From Negadavirga shengliensis (GTDB taxonomy: Bacteria > Bacteroidota > Bacteroidia > Cytophagales > Cyclobacteriaceae), in assembly GCF_042652345.1 (NCBI RefSeq), contig NZ_JBHSJJ010000001.1:310001-374000 (forward strand): DNA of 64,000 nucleotides. Reading direction: 5' to 3'. Shown here in pieces: positions 1-9,245 of the stretch. How positions within the stretch are numbered: the stretch's first letter is position 1; each line of letters opens with the position of its first letter. Made by a program: the position numbers and the translations under genes. The notes beneath the pieces are model-generated. The model made no database searches. It saw only the letters and a program-made list of their open reading frames with translations, and had not been told where the DNA came from.

Positions 1-1
1 C

Positions 2-2317
2 GGAAAAAGCACCATCACTTATGACAGCTATGTGGGCGTGCAAAATTCTGCTAACAGGTTGCGGGTGCTGTCTGCACCTGAGTATCAGCAGGTAGTCAAT
101 GGTATCATTGATGCCGGAGGAGGAAACCAATCTGAAAGAGTTGAAGAAATTGCCAATAATGGATTAGGTACAGACTGGCAGGATCTTGTATATAGAGAAA
201 ATGCCATCGCACAGAATCACACGGTGGGGTTTTCAGGAGGCAATGACAAAACGAAATACTTCACATCCGTCAATTATCAAGATCAGGAAGGGATTATCCG
301 GGGATCAAGGTTCCAGCGATACAGTACCAGGCTGAACTTAAATACCCAGGCTACAGACAAGCTTACTTTCGGGGCAAACCTGAACTTGGCCTATACCAAG
401 GATCAAACGGCACCAACAGGATATGCCATCAATGAAGGCGGGGGGCTTCTCTATAATTCGATAAATTACGATCCGACTTTACCGGTTTATGATGAAGCGG
501 GCAATTTTACCAGGTCGGATTTTCTGACAGTCGAAAATCCCATGGCCTTGGCTTCAAGTGTCACGAATTTTTCGAATGCCTACCAGATGTTCGGAACACT
601 TTTCGGGGAATATGCTGTCAATGATGACCTTAAGCTGAAAGTAAATGTGGGGGGCGATGCCCGGTTTCAACGCAGGGATGTGTATGTAGACCAACAAACC
701 CAGAGAGGTGCCGCGCGGGGCGGACAGGCTACCATAATCAATGGTTTTCAAACCAACTACCTTGCTGAATTTACGGCTACTTACACCAAGACAATTAGAG
801 CGCATTCTTTCAACATCCTAGGTGGTGCTATGGATCAGGAATTCACCACGGCAAGGTCAAACCAATCAGCTTTCAATTTCTCAAACGATATTACCAAAAC
901 CGACAACATTGGCCTGGGGGACAGAGAGACCTATTTGATGGGAAGTGACAAGTTTAAAAACCGATTGATTTCATTTTTAGGCAGGGTCAATTACACCTAT
1001 AAAGACAAGTTTTTGCTTACTTCCACTTTTAGGGCAGACGGTTCCAGTAGATTTGGACAGAATAATAAGTTCGGCTATTTCCCCTCCGTTGCCGGTGGCT
1101 GGAAGCTGACCGAAGAGGAGTTTCTCAGGAATCAGGAGTTTGTGAGTGCGCTTAAACTCAGGGCGAGCTGGGGTAGGACCGGAAACCAGGAAATCAGCAA
1201 CTTTCAGTCACTCAATACGTTCGGCGCGGGGGCAGCCGCCGTTTTCAATGACGGGATGGTGGTTACTTTGAATCCGGCCAGGCTGGCCAATCCTGACCTG
1301 AAGTGGGAGACTACCGAACAGTGGGATGTGGGCGTGGATTTTGAATTTCTTAACGGCAGACTGAGCGGCAGTCTGGACTATTACCAAAAGAATACGTTTG
1401 ACATGCTCATAGCGCTACCGGTGCCAAGGTCCACAGGTTTTCAAACCAGGCTTACAAACGTGGGGAAAATCAAAAACAAAGGATTGGATCTTGAGTTGAG
1501 GTCGGTAAATATCAGCACGAGTAATTTTGAATGGAGCACAGGACTGACCCTTTTTACCTTAAATAACCGGGTCGTGGATTTGGGAGGTATATCGCAGATT
1601 ATCACAGGTAGTGCAGGTTTTACCGATCAAATATTTGTGATCCAGGAGGGTGCACCTTTACGATCCTTTTATGGGTGGCACATTGACGGGGTGTGGCAAG
1701 TTGGCGATGACTTCAGTGAAACGACAGACAACGTGAACCCCGGTGATCTGAAATATAGGGATATCAACGGTGATGGGACTGTCAACTCAGATGACAGGGA
1801 GATCATTGGAAACAGCTTTCCCGACCTCACCTATGGCATTTCTAATTCCCTGAGGTTCAAAAATATAACATTTGATGTGTTTTTCGACGGAGTATATGGC
1901 ATTGAAATGTTGAACAATAACCTTGTAGACACCTATTTTCCTATCCAGTTGAGAAGAAATAAATTGGCAGAACCCTATCTGAACAGATGGACCCCTGAAA
2001 ATCCCTCCGATACCTACCCTTCTTTTGTTACACCACTTGGACAGGGAAGAAAAGTGATCAACACCCGCACTGTCGAAGATGCTTCCTACCTGAGGTTAAA
2101 GACAATCAGGCTTAATTATGCATGGCAAAGGCCACTTTTAGGCGGATTGGCAAAAGCCGCCAATTTCTATGTGACCGCAGAAAACCTGATGACCTGGACC
2201 AACTACTCCGGTGTGGATCCTGCGGTCAACTCGAACGGGTCAGCCACTGCCAACATCGATTTCAATACGTTTCCACTTGCGAGGACTTTTATGGCTGGGA
2301 TTTCGGTAACCTTCTAA
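2..2317 (+). CDS. SusC/RagA-type TonB-dependent outer-membrane receptor, 3' part (5' end outside window)
   Basis: Outer-membrane beta-barrel that imports glycan oligosaccharides, powered by TonB, with the SusD protein encoded next as its lid. The reading frame is open to the left edge, so the signal peptide and most of the plug domain are missing; the first GTG (32) is internal and is not a start. What remains is about 770 residues of SusC-like sequence: early ITYDSYVGVQ typical of the region after the plug, many alternating beta strands, the SYLRLKTIRLNY motif near the end and a C-terminal aromatic residue (VTF) suited to barrel assembly. The stop is 12 bases before the susD start, so the two form an operon. 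The substrate cannot be read from the receptor, but the GH2 and sulfatase genes suggest a sulfated glycan. Confidence 0.95.
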   Translation, partial: GKSTITYDSYVGVQNSANRLRVLSAPEYQQVVNGIIDAGGGNQSERVEEIANNGLGTDWQDLVYRENAIAQNHTVGFSGGNDKTKYFTSVNYQDQEGIIRGSRFQRYSTRLNLNTQATDKLTFGANLNLAYTKDQTAPTGYAINEGGGLLYNSINYDPTLPVYDEAGNFTRSDFLTVENPMALASSVTNFSNAYQMFGTLFGEYAVNDDLKLKVNVGGDARFQRRDVYVDQQTQRGAARGGQATIINGFQTNYLAEFTATYTKTIRAHSFNILGGAMDQEFTTARSNQSAFNFSNDITKTDNIGLGDRETYLMGSDKFKNRLISFLGRVNYTYKDKFLLTSTFRADGSSRFGQNNKFGYFPSVAGGWKLTEEEFLRNQEFVSALKLRASWGRTGNQEISNFQSLNTFGAGAAAVFNDGMVVTLNPARLANPDLKWETTEQWDVGVDFEFLNGRLSGSLDYYQKNTFDMLIALPVPRSTGFQTRLTNVGKIKNKGLDLELRSVNISTSNFEWSTGLTLFTLNNRVVDLGGISQIITGSAGFTDQIFVIQEGAPLRSFYGWHIDGVWQVGDDFSETTDNVNPGDLKYRDINGDGTVNSDDREIIGNSFPDLTYGISNSLRFKNITFDVFFDGVYGIEMLNNNLVDTYFPIQLRRNKLAEPYLNRWTPENPSDTYPSFVTPLGQGRKVINTRTVEDASYLRLKTIRLNYAWQRPLLGGLAKAANFYVTAENLMTWTNYSGVDPAVNSNGSATANIDFNTFPLARTFMAGISVTF

Positions 2318-2329
2318 ACAAAAAATAAG

Positions 2330-3781
2330 ATGAAAAAATTAATCCATACATTGATCATTACAACCCTGTTCGTAACCATGTCTTCAAGTTGCATGGACGC
2401 CTTGGAGGAGAAGGTGTTTTCCCAAACTACACCTGATAATCTTTTGGACAATGAAAATGGGATTATGGCCTTATTGGGCTCATGTTACGGATTCACCCAG
2501 AATGCAGACAGACAAAGAATAAACATGGGAGAATATCCAACAGATATTGCTTTTCAAACCGGAGGTTTTGAAAATGGGATCGCCATCAATTTTCTGACCT
2601 TTAGTTGGGACCCTTCCGTAGGTCTTTTTAATATGTATTATAATATACCTTATCAGGCCATCAGGGATGCAAACGTTCTTCTGGAGAATATAGACGGTGC
2701 TGATATAAGTGAAGAAAAAATAAATCTTTACAAATCTGAAGCCAGATTTTTGAGGGCTTTTAATTATTACAGGCTTTATAATTGGTTTGGTCCCACCCCA
2801 CTTCGTCAAAGTTCGTCAGACGAATTGGTGCTGCCTCGGGCCAATGAAGAGGAATTATTGTCTTTTATTGAGCAGGAATTGATGGATGTGGTTCCTTTTC
2901 TACCAGACCCTGGCAATGAGGAGGCATACGGAAGGGCTACAAAAGGCGCTGCCTTAGGCGTCCTGACCAAATTTTACCTGAATACCAAGCAATGGCAAAA
3001 ATGTGCCGATGTGGCCTTGCAGGTGATCGAATTGGGCTACTATGAGCTTTTTCCGGTATTCGAAGACATGTTGAAAGTTGAAAATGAAGGCAACAGGGAG
3101 ATGATTATGGTAAATGCAGCTATTCCTCAGATGTTTGCAAACAACTATATGCCCGCGGCATTTCCCATCGGATTTCGTAGTTGGCCTGAAAAGGGTTTGA
3201 TAATGCAGTCCAATTGGAACAATCCACAGACCCAATACAGGTTGAGGGATGGATTTTATGATTCCTTTGAAGAGGGGGATTTAAGGAAAGAACCCATCTT
3301 AACTGCCTATATCAATAATGCTGGAAATACAATAAATCTTAGGGACCAACCTGATAATACCAGATCCTTCAGGTATTGGCCTGACCCTGATGCACAGGGT
3401 GAGAACCACGGCAATGATGTTCCTGAAATCAGGTATGCGGATATATTATTATCCAGGGCGGAAGCACTCAATGAACTTAATGGGCTTAACCAGGAATCAT
3501 TGAATTTGATCAATGAGGTCCGTTTCAGAGCAGGATTGGAAGATTTGGAAATGTCGGACTTTAGTGGAGAAACGGATCTGCGCACCCATATCCTAATGGA
3601 AAGAAGCTGGGAGTTTTACTCTGAAGGTCTTAGAAGGGAAGATCTTATCAGACATGGAGAGTTTATTAATTCCGCGATCAGCCGGGGAGTTTCCAATGCC
3701 CGGCCCCATCACAACAGGTACCCTTTACCGCTTGGCGCAATGGATTCCAATCCCGAGTTGGTCCAGAACGAAGGATATTGA
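2330..3781 (+). CDS. SusD/RagB family nutrient-binding outer-membrane lipoprotein
   Basis: Surface lipoprotein that binds glycan and caps the SusC barrel. The 483 residues start with a lipoprotein signal (hydrophobic LIITTLFVTM followed by SSSC, lipid Cys at residue 21). SusD-like helical TPR features are visible: ARFLRAFNYYRLYNWFG near residues 138-154 and the conserved late segment PEIRYADILLSRAEALNELN near 365-384, then the LMERSWEFYSEGLRREDLIR signature near 423-442. Length is normal for the family. It lies 12 bases after the SusC gene and ahead of the GH2 and sulfatase genes, so it belongs to the same polysaccharide utilisation locus. The end (MDSNPELVQNEGY) matches usual SusD termini, so the gene looks intact. 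Confidence 0.95.
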   Translation: MKKLIHTLIITTLFVTMSSSCMDALEEKVFSQTTPDNLLDNENGIMALLGSCYGFTQNADRQRINMGEYPTDIAFQTGGFENGIAINFLTFSWDPSVGLFNMYYNIPYQAIRDANVLLENIDGADISEEKINLYKSEARFLRAFNYYRLYNWFGPTPLRQSSSDELVLPRANEEELLSFIEQELMDVVPFLPDPGNEEAYGRATKGAALGVLTKFYLNTKQWQKCADVALQVIELGYYELFPVFEDMLKVENEGNREMIMVNAAIPQMFANNYMPAAFPIGFRSWPEKGLIMQSNWNNPQTQYRLRDGFYDSFEEGDLRKEPILTAYINNAGNTINLRDQPDNTRSFRYWPDPDAQGENHGNDVPEIRYADILLSRAEALNELNGLNQESLNLINEVRFRAGLEDLEMSDFSGETDLRTHILMERSWEFYSEGLRREDLIRHGEFINSAISRGVSNARPHHNRYPLPLGAMDSNPELVQNEGY

Positions 3782-3829
3782 TTTTTGGGACGATCACTTC
3801 TGGAAATATCTGAAATACCTTTCTTGCAC

Positions 3830-3880
3830 AGACTGCCTATGACTTGATTGTAGGAAATACAATCGGGAAATCGGCAGTCT
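3830..3880 (+). repeat. Nested inverted repeat between susD and the GH2 gene
   Basis: Outer arms AGACTGCC (3830-3837) and GGCAGTCT (3873-3880) are perfect 8-base complements. Inside them GATTGTA (3846-3852) and TACAATC (3858-3864) form a second perfect 7-base stem around GGAAA. The two 8-base internal loops are equal in length. As RNA this makes a two-tier hairpin 43 bases before the GH2 start. It could protect or attenuate the susCD message; that role is inferred. Confidence 0.6.
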
Positions 3881-3923
3881 TCCTCACATACGATTTATTG
3901 TTAAATTTTATTTTATAAAGAAA

Positions 3924-5786
3924 ATGAATTCACATTTTAAATTCAATATCATCCTGTCCTTGTTATTGTCAATTCATGCCTATGTCCGGGGACAGGAGAG
4001 CTTACCCGTCCCCTCCATCGCAAGTCCCTGGGCCCATGAGGTGGATCATGAAGCTCCCCACCAAGCCTATCCACGTCCGCAGATGAAAAGAGACACCTGG
4101 ATCAACCTAAACGGTCAGTGGGATTATTCCATTGCAAAGAAAGGGACAGGCATTCCTGAATCGTTTGACGGAAAAATAACCGTTCCATTTCCTGTCGAGT
4201 CCCAGCTTTCGGGGGTAGGCAAAAAGGTAAGTGATGATAGGGAGTTATGGTATTACAGAACCATCGGCCTTAACCCTGTAAGAAAAAATGAAAAGGTGCT
4301 GCTTCATTTTGGTGCGGTGGACTGGGAAACAGAGGTGTTTGTTAATGGAGCGTCAGTTGGAATACATCAAGGTGGCTATGATCCGTTTTATTTCGACATA
4401 ACCCAAGCTCTCAGAAAAGGACAAGTCCAGAAAATTGCAGTTCGGGTTTGGGATCCCACCGATAAGGGTCCTCAGCCCCGGGGAAAACAAGTCAATGAGC
4501 CAAAAGGGATCTGGTATACCCCTGTCACCGGAATTTGGCAGACCGTATGGCTGGAGACCGTACCGGAATCCCACATAGCCCACATCAAAAATTCCTGCAA
4601 TTTTGATAAAGGGACCATTAAAGTTTCTCCTGAAATCAATAATCCCGACCCTGGGTACAGGATAAAAGTTACTGCTTATGCAAAGGGACAAAAAGTAGGC
4701 GAACAGACGAAAAATGTGGGAGAGGAATTGGAAATCATGATCGCTGACCCCCAATATTGGTCGCCGGAATCACCATTTTTATATGATCTGGAAATAAGTC
4801 TTCTTTCCGGTAACCGTGAGCTGGATAAGGTCGAAAGTTATGCCGCCATCAGGCAAATAAGTGTAGGATATGATGAAAAAGGTGTACAAAGAATGTTGTT
4901 GAACGGAGCATTTGTTTTTCAATACGGGCCTTTGGATCAAGGTTGGTGGCCTGACGGCCTGTATACAGCTCCCCATGAAGACGCTATGGTATTTGACATT
5001 GAGAAAACCAAGGAAATGGGGTTCAATATGATCCGGAAACACGTAAAAGTGGAGCCCGCAACATGGTATTATCATTGCGATCGGATTGGGATGATGGTAT
5101 GGCAGGACATGCCCAATGGCGATCATGGTAACCGATGGGAAAGGAGACCCGGAATAGTGGGGGTTGGTACAGAAAAGGAAAGAGAAAAAGCTTCCGAATC
5201 GATTTTCAAAAATGAATGGAAAGCCATCATTGATGCCAATTATAATTTCCCCTCAATTGTGGCATGGGTTCCCTTTAATGAGGCTTGGGGCCAGTTCAAA
5301 ACGAAACAGATCACGGAGTGGACCCAAAATTACGATCAAAGCAGGATGGTTAATTCCGCAAGCGGCGGCAATTTTATATTAGATGGAACAAAGGTTATTG
5401 GGGATATCATCGACCTTCATAATTATCCTGATGCCGCTATGCCGGATCCAGGGATATATGGTAAAGAAAATATCATTGTTTTGGGAGAATTTGGTGGACT
5501 TGGGCTTCCAGTCGAAGGGCACACATGGCAGGAAAAAGACAATTGGGGTTATCAGAGTTTTGAAAACAAACAGGCGCTTGCAGAAAGGTACGAGCAATTG
5601 ATTCAAGCCATGAAGCATCTTATAGCAAACGGACTTTCTGCCGCAGTCTATACCCAGACCACCGATGTAGAAGTAGAGACAAACGGTTTAATGACCTATG
5701 ATAGAAAAACAATCAAATTTGATGAGGGTTGGATGAAACAACTTCATCAAAACCTTTATGACGTGAGAATCAATATAAATAAGTGA
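3924..5786 (+). CDS. Secreted glycoside hydrolase family 2 protein (beta-galactosidase/beta-glucuronidase-like)
   Basis: Retaining exo-glycosidase expected to trim sugar from oligosaccharides in the periplasm or at the surface. The 620 residues start with a signal peptide (ILSLLLSIHAYVRGQ, cleavage near 23). Domain order is the GH2 one: jelly-roll sugar-binding domain (about 55-215, with WYYRT and LHFGAVDWETEVFVNG), an immunoglobulin-like domain (about 220-310), then a TIM barrel. The acid/base is likely Glu453 in WVPFNEAWGQF and the nucleophile Glu522 in VLGEFGGLG. GFNMIRKHVKVEP and MMVWQDMPNGD are further GH2 barrel signatures. Gene context (SusCD, sulfatase) suggests the sugar comes from a sulfated polysaccharide. 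The exact substrate sugar is not readable. Confidence 0.9.
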   Translation: MNSHFKFNIILSLLLSIHAYVRGQESLPVPSIASPWAHEVDHEAPHQAYPRPQMKRDTWINLNGQWDYSIAKKGTGIPESFDGKITVPFPVESQLSGVGKKVSDDRELWYYRTIGLNPVRKNEKVLLHFGAVDWETEVFVNGASVGIHQGGYDPFYFDITQALRKGQVQKIAVRVWDPTDKGPQPRGKQVNEPKGIWYTPVTGIWQTVWLETVPESHIAHIKNSCNFDKGTIKVSPEINNPDPGYRIKVTAYAKGQKVGEQTKNVGEELEIMIADPQYWSPESPFLYDLEISLLSGNRELDKVESYAAIRQISVGYDEKGVQRMLLNGAFVFQYGPLDQGWWPDGLYTAPHEDAMVFDIEKTKEMGFNMIRKHVKVEPATWYYHCDRIGMMVWQDMPNGDHGNRWERRPGIVGVGTEKEREKASESIFKNEWKAIIDANYNFPSIVAWVPFNEAWGQFKTKQITEWTQNYDQSRMVNSASGGNFILDGTKVIGDIIDLHNYPDAAMPDPGIYGKENIIVLGEFGGLGLPVEGHTWQEKDNWGYQSFENKQALAERYEQLIQAMKHLIANGLSAAVYTQTTDVEVETNGLMTYDRKTIKFDEGWMKQLHQNLYDVRININK

Positions 5787-5842
5787 AAGATATCCTATAT
5801 TTATCCGGAATGGGGCTGACTCAATATCAAAAACAATGAATT

Positions 5843-7468
5843 ATGAGAAGCATAAATGGATTAATCAGATATCTGCTTTTTTTTCTCAGTCATTCCTTGG
5901 TGATGAATAAAAGTATGGACCAAAAAAACCATACACGCAATATAGCTATCATTATTGGCAATGATTGTACTAACAGTGATCTGTCGAAGTGTGGGGAGGG
6001 GAATATTAAAGCACCCGAAATAGGTCAATTGGCGGCAAAAGGTTTGACGCTTAATAAGGCTTTTGGTTGTGTGGCCATCGCCTGCATGACCGTTTTATTG
6101 TTCAATACCCGGGAGGTGTCCGCCCAATCCGGCCACCCCAATGTTGTCCTTATTTTTATTGATGACATGGGATACGGAGACCTGTCTTGTTTTGGCAATC
6201 AGGTTATTCAGACCCCTCACATTGATGGGCTTGCCAAAAGAGGAATCCGTTTCACTAATTTTTACGTGAATTCCCCCATTTGCTCCCCTTCCAGGGCCGC
6301 GCTATTGACCGGCAAATATCCTATGAGTTGGAAAATTCACTCTTATATTGAGCGAAGGGAAGAAAATGAAAGACGGGGGATGAATGATTGGTTGGATGCG
6401 GATGCTCCGACCTTGGCGAAGGTCTTTAAGGAAAACGGGTACAGGACAGGACATTTTGGAAAGTGGCATTTGGGCGGAGGACGGGATGTGGGTGATGCTC
6501 CTTTGCCCAGCACCTATGGTTTTGATCGATCCCTGGTGAGTTTTGAAGGACTTGGAAACCGGATTCTGTTTCGTAACGACCGCCTGTCAGAAGCAAGTTC
6601 AAAATTGGGAAACGGACCGGTTACCTGGGTGGAAAAACATGAATCGACAAAAATTTATGTAGACAGCGCTTTGAATTTTATTCAGGAAAACCCAAGTGAC
6701 CCTTTTTATGTCCATCTGTTTCCCAATGACGTACATGACCCGCATTTACCGGTCACCGGTGCCGTTGAAAAGTACCAAGGTATGGCCCGTTCAGCATCGG
6801 AAGCCCGGTTTTTTGCGGTCCTGGAGGATCTGGATGAACAGATAGGAAGGTTTATTGGAAGCTTGGATGAAATGGGAAAACTGGACAATACGATTATTGT
6901 ATTTACCAGTGACAATGGACCGACAGATTGGCCTAGGTATTATAGAGATGGCGAATACCCTCCAGGTTTTACCGGTGGATTTCTAGGCAGAAAATGGAGC
7001 CTGTACGAAGGAGGCATCCGGATGCCCTTCATTGTAAGTTGGCCAAAGAAGATTCCAGAAGGGATGACCGATAGTCAAACGGTCATGTCGGCAGTTGATT
7101 TAATGCCCTCGCTAATGCGGTTGGCAGACTTGCAAGGAGTTCCAAATGGCGATGGTGAAGACAGAAGCCAAGCCATGCTGGGAACACCCTTAACGGATCA
7201 CCGGCCGATCATGTGGGAATACGGAAGTGCCCAAGGTGGATCCATCCTTCCCGGTCATGATAAAAACGTGTCCCCTAACCTGGCTATCTTGGACAAGGGT
7301 TGGAAGCTGTTGATCAATGCCGATTCTTCCCGTGCGGAATTATATCATATCGATGAAGATCCGTTTGAGTCCAAAAACCGGGTGAACGACAAAGGGGAAC
7401 TGGCCCGCAAACTTGCGGCAAAAGTGTTGGATTGGAGAAGGCGATACGCTGTTCCCCTTATCGAATGA
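5843..7468 (+). CDS. Sulfatase (Cys-type, formylglycine-dependent) with an extra degenerate sulfatase-like N-terminus
   Basis: Removes sulfate esters from glycans. The active-site Cys147 sits in CSPSR followed by AALLTGKYP, the Cys-type signature that needs conversion to formylglycine; no converting enzyme gene lies in this window. Metal-site features are present: IDDMGYGD (106-113) and TSDNGPT near 354-360. The 541-residue frame is odd at its front. Residues 33-74 align without gaps to 100-141 of the same protein, so the start of one sulfatase, with its own hydrophobic leader (8-20) but DD changed to ND, precedes a second signal-like stretch (76-95, ending VSAQ) and then the full enzyme. Translation may really begin at TTG 6044 or ATG 6086. 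It follows the GH2 gene by 56 bases in the same locus. Confidence 0.9.
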   Translation: MRSINGLIRYLLFFLSHSLVMNKSMDQKNHTRNIAIIIGNDCTNSDLSKCGEGNIKAPEIGQLAAKGLTLNKAFGCVAIACMTVLLFNTREVSAQSGHPNVVLIFIDDMGYGDLSCFGNQVIQTPHIDGLAKRGIRFTNFYVNSPICSPSRAALLTGKYPMSWKIHSYIERREENERRGMNDWLDADAPTLAKVFKENGYRTGHFGKWHLGGGRDVGDAPLPSTYGFDRSLVSFEGLGNRILFRNDRLSEASSKLGNGPVTWVEKHESTKIYVDSALNFIQENPSDPFYVHLFPNDVHDPHLPVTGAVEKYQGMARSASEARFFAVLEDLDEQIGRFIGSLDEMGKLDNTIIVFTSDNGPTDWPRYYRDGEYPPGFTGGFLGRKWSLYEGGIRMPFIVSWPKKIPEGMTDSQTVMSAVDLMPSLMRLADLQGVPNGDGEDRSQAMLGTPLTDHRPIMWEYGSAQGGSILPGHDKNVSPNLAILDKGWKLLINADSSRAELYHIDEDPFESKNRVNDKGELARKLAAKVLDWRRRYAVPLIE

Positions 7469-7736
7469 AATTGGTATGACCCACCATTTTGTAAAACACC
7501 TGCCCGCTCGCGGAGTGGCTGTGGTGGCTGCTTGCTGACATTTCATGGTCTGATTGTTGAACCCAAGCGATTACCACCGTTTTTTCTCCAGCGGCGCTGA
7601 TCACAGGGAAAACGGCATTCACATGGCTGGTGGTCACGTCCTGTTTAATTTGTCTTCCCTCAGGGCTTATCCACGGCAAAACAATCTTAGAATAAAATGC
7701 CGAACCTTCTTTTACTTTCATTTTAACCAGATTATT
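7458..7736 (-). pseudogene. Probable decayed gene fragment (unknown secreted-protein tail)
   Basis: On the minus strand an 87-residue frame reads like the end of a longer folded protein: alternating hydrophobic strands (FYSKIVLPWISPEG, then NAVFPVISAAGEKTVVIAWVQQ) and a closing SGQVFYKMV. It has no signal peptide. The frame runs upstream through five more codons (NNLVK) to a stop at 7737-7739 rather than to a clean start. The stop codon overlaps the sulfatase 3' end. I read it as a remnant left by deletion, perhaps of a beta-propeller or sialidase-like repeat protein, but it could be a non-coding frame. Apart from it, the 7469-7833 gap holds nothing I recognise. Confidence 0.3.
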
Positions 7737-7833
7737 CTATATAGCACCCGGAACCCAGCACAACACGCCGATGAATTTTTATAATTCAAAATATTTTCTT
7801 ATTTTTTAAATACTTTTCAAAAGCCTTTGCCCT

Positions 7834-9240
7834 ATGAGTCAGGATCAAGAAAGCCAGCAGGAGTTTTCCGTAAATAATGAGACAAATGAGTTACTCAATG
7901 AGTTGGTAGACCAAATCATCAACAATGACGTGACTTTAGTGGTGGGGCCGGAACTTTCCATAGTAAGGGAAGGAAAAGAGATCGCCAACCTTTACGATAA
8001 GGTCCGTCCGGATTTGCTTAAGGAAGTGAGCAATACCTGGAAAGGAAAATGTGACTTTAATGATCCACAATGGAATTTCAAGGATATCGCTGATTTTGTG
8101 GAAGGAGATGCCGGAAAAAAAAGGATTGCGGGTTATATCCAGAGCCTTTATGGCAGGGCTGATTTGGACTATCTGGATAAACTGGTCGCGATGGGTTTTG
8201 ACACTTATATCTCCGTTACCCCGGACAGTTGGCTCACGAAGGCCTTGCAGAAAAAGAAGGACAAAGCTGAAAACGGGGCTGCCGATTTCTATGAATTCAA
8301 CTATCATAATACCAGCATGGATGCCCCGAGGGACGACCTCGAATTGGAAAACAAGGCCATTGTCCTGAATCTGCTTGGCTCTGTCAATGCCAATAAAACC
8401 GGATTTGCCTGTTCCAATATCGACATACTGGACTGGCTGTACACTTTTTATAAGCACAGCACGGAATACCAAAAATGTGAACATTCCGTTTTGGCCAAAG
8501 TTTTGGACAGGGTTGAAACCAAATCAAACCTGCTTTTTATTGGCTGTGATTTTCCTGATTGGCTTTTTTGTTTACTGTGCCGCGCATTGAATTTGGGAAA
8601 TCTCAGGGAAGAAAAATTCACGAAATTCATCTCGCACAACAACCTGTTAAAAAACCAAAAGCTGTCCACTACTTTAGAATACATCAAAGCAGGCATATAT
8701 ATAGATGACCAATTTTATAAGACCTCATGCGGGTTTGTGGATCGCTTATATGCTGCCTGGTCCTGGCGGCAAAAAGATCTGTCATTCAAAAAAAAGGAAG
8801 TTTTTCTATGTTTCAGTTCCAAGGACCGTGAGTTTGTCGGACAGGTCTACCGGTATCTTTCGGTAGAAAAAGGTATGCAGCACGTTTGGTATGATGATAA
8901 AAAAATGGGCACAGGCGACGCCTACGTAAAATTCATTTCCAGGGCAATAAGTTCCGTAAAAGTTTTCGTGATGTTCCTGTCAAAAAACACCACCCAGTCA
9001 CTTTCTGAGGCATACTTTCCGAAGGAATGGGAATTGGCCCGTCATGAGTATGACAGCCGGGAATTGCCGGAAAAGCTCAGTGTATTGGCCTATGTGATAG
9101 ATGACACGGGTTTCCCTGATTTCGAAAAAGTTTTACCCGTGCGTTTTAAGGAGAAGGTCAATACAAGACTTTTCATCAATGGTCACGACCACAATTTGAA
9201 AGCGGTATATGACGACATCAGGAAGGAATTAGATCAGTAG
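7834..9240 (+). CDS. SIR2-like/TIR domain fusion protein, putative NAD-consuming effector
   Basis: A 468-residue soluble protein with no signal peptide. Residues about 28-305 look like a SIR2-type Rossmann domain: TLVVGPELS (34-42) where SIR2 proteins have GAGxS, IVLNLLGS (176-183) where they have the catalytic HGS, and LLFIGCDFPDWL where they have a second nucleotide-site strand. The catalytic His is replaced by Leu181, so this half may bind NAD or a derivative without cleaving it. Residues about 321-468 are a TIR domain: VFLCFSSKDREFV, WYDDKKMGTGDAYVKFISRAI, VFVMFLSKN and FPKEWELA. Glu398 is the likely NADase glutamate. The gene is 5 bases ahead of the STAND ATPase ATG. By analogy with Thoeris, DSR and Avs proteins I infer an immune effector; function is untested. 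Confidence 0.8.
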   Translation: MSQDQESQQEFSVNNETNELLNELVDQIINNDVTLVVGPELSIVREGKEIANLYDKVRPDLLKEVSNTWKGKCDFNDPQWNFKDIADFVEGDAGKKRIAGYIQSLYGRADLDYLDKLVAMGFDTYISVTPDSWLTKALQKKKDKAENGAADFYEFNYHNTSMDAPRDDLELENKAIVLNLLGSVNANKTGFACSNIDILDWLYTFYKHSTEYQKCEHSVLAKVLDRVETKSNLLFIGCDFPDWLFCLLCRALNLGNLREEKFTKFISHNNLLKNQKLSTTLEYIKAGIYIDDQFYKTSCGFVDRLYAAWSWRQKDLSFKKKEVFLCFSSKDREFVGQVYRYLSVEKGMQHVWYDDKKMGTGDAYVKFISRAISSVKVFVMFLSKNTTQSLSEAYFPKEWELARHEYDSRELPEKLSVLAYVIDDTGFPDFEKVLPVRFKEKVNTRLFINGHDHNLKAVYDDIRKELDQ

Positions 9241-9245
9241 ACGTG

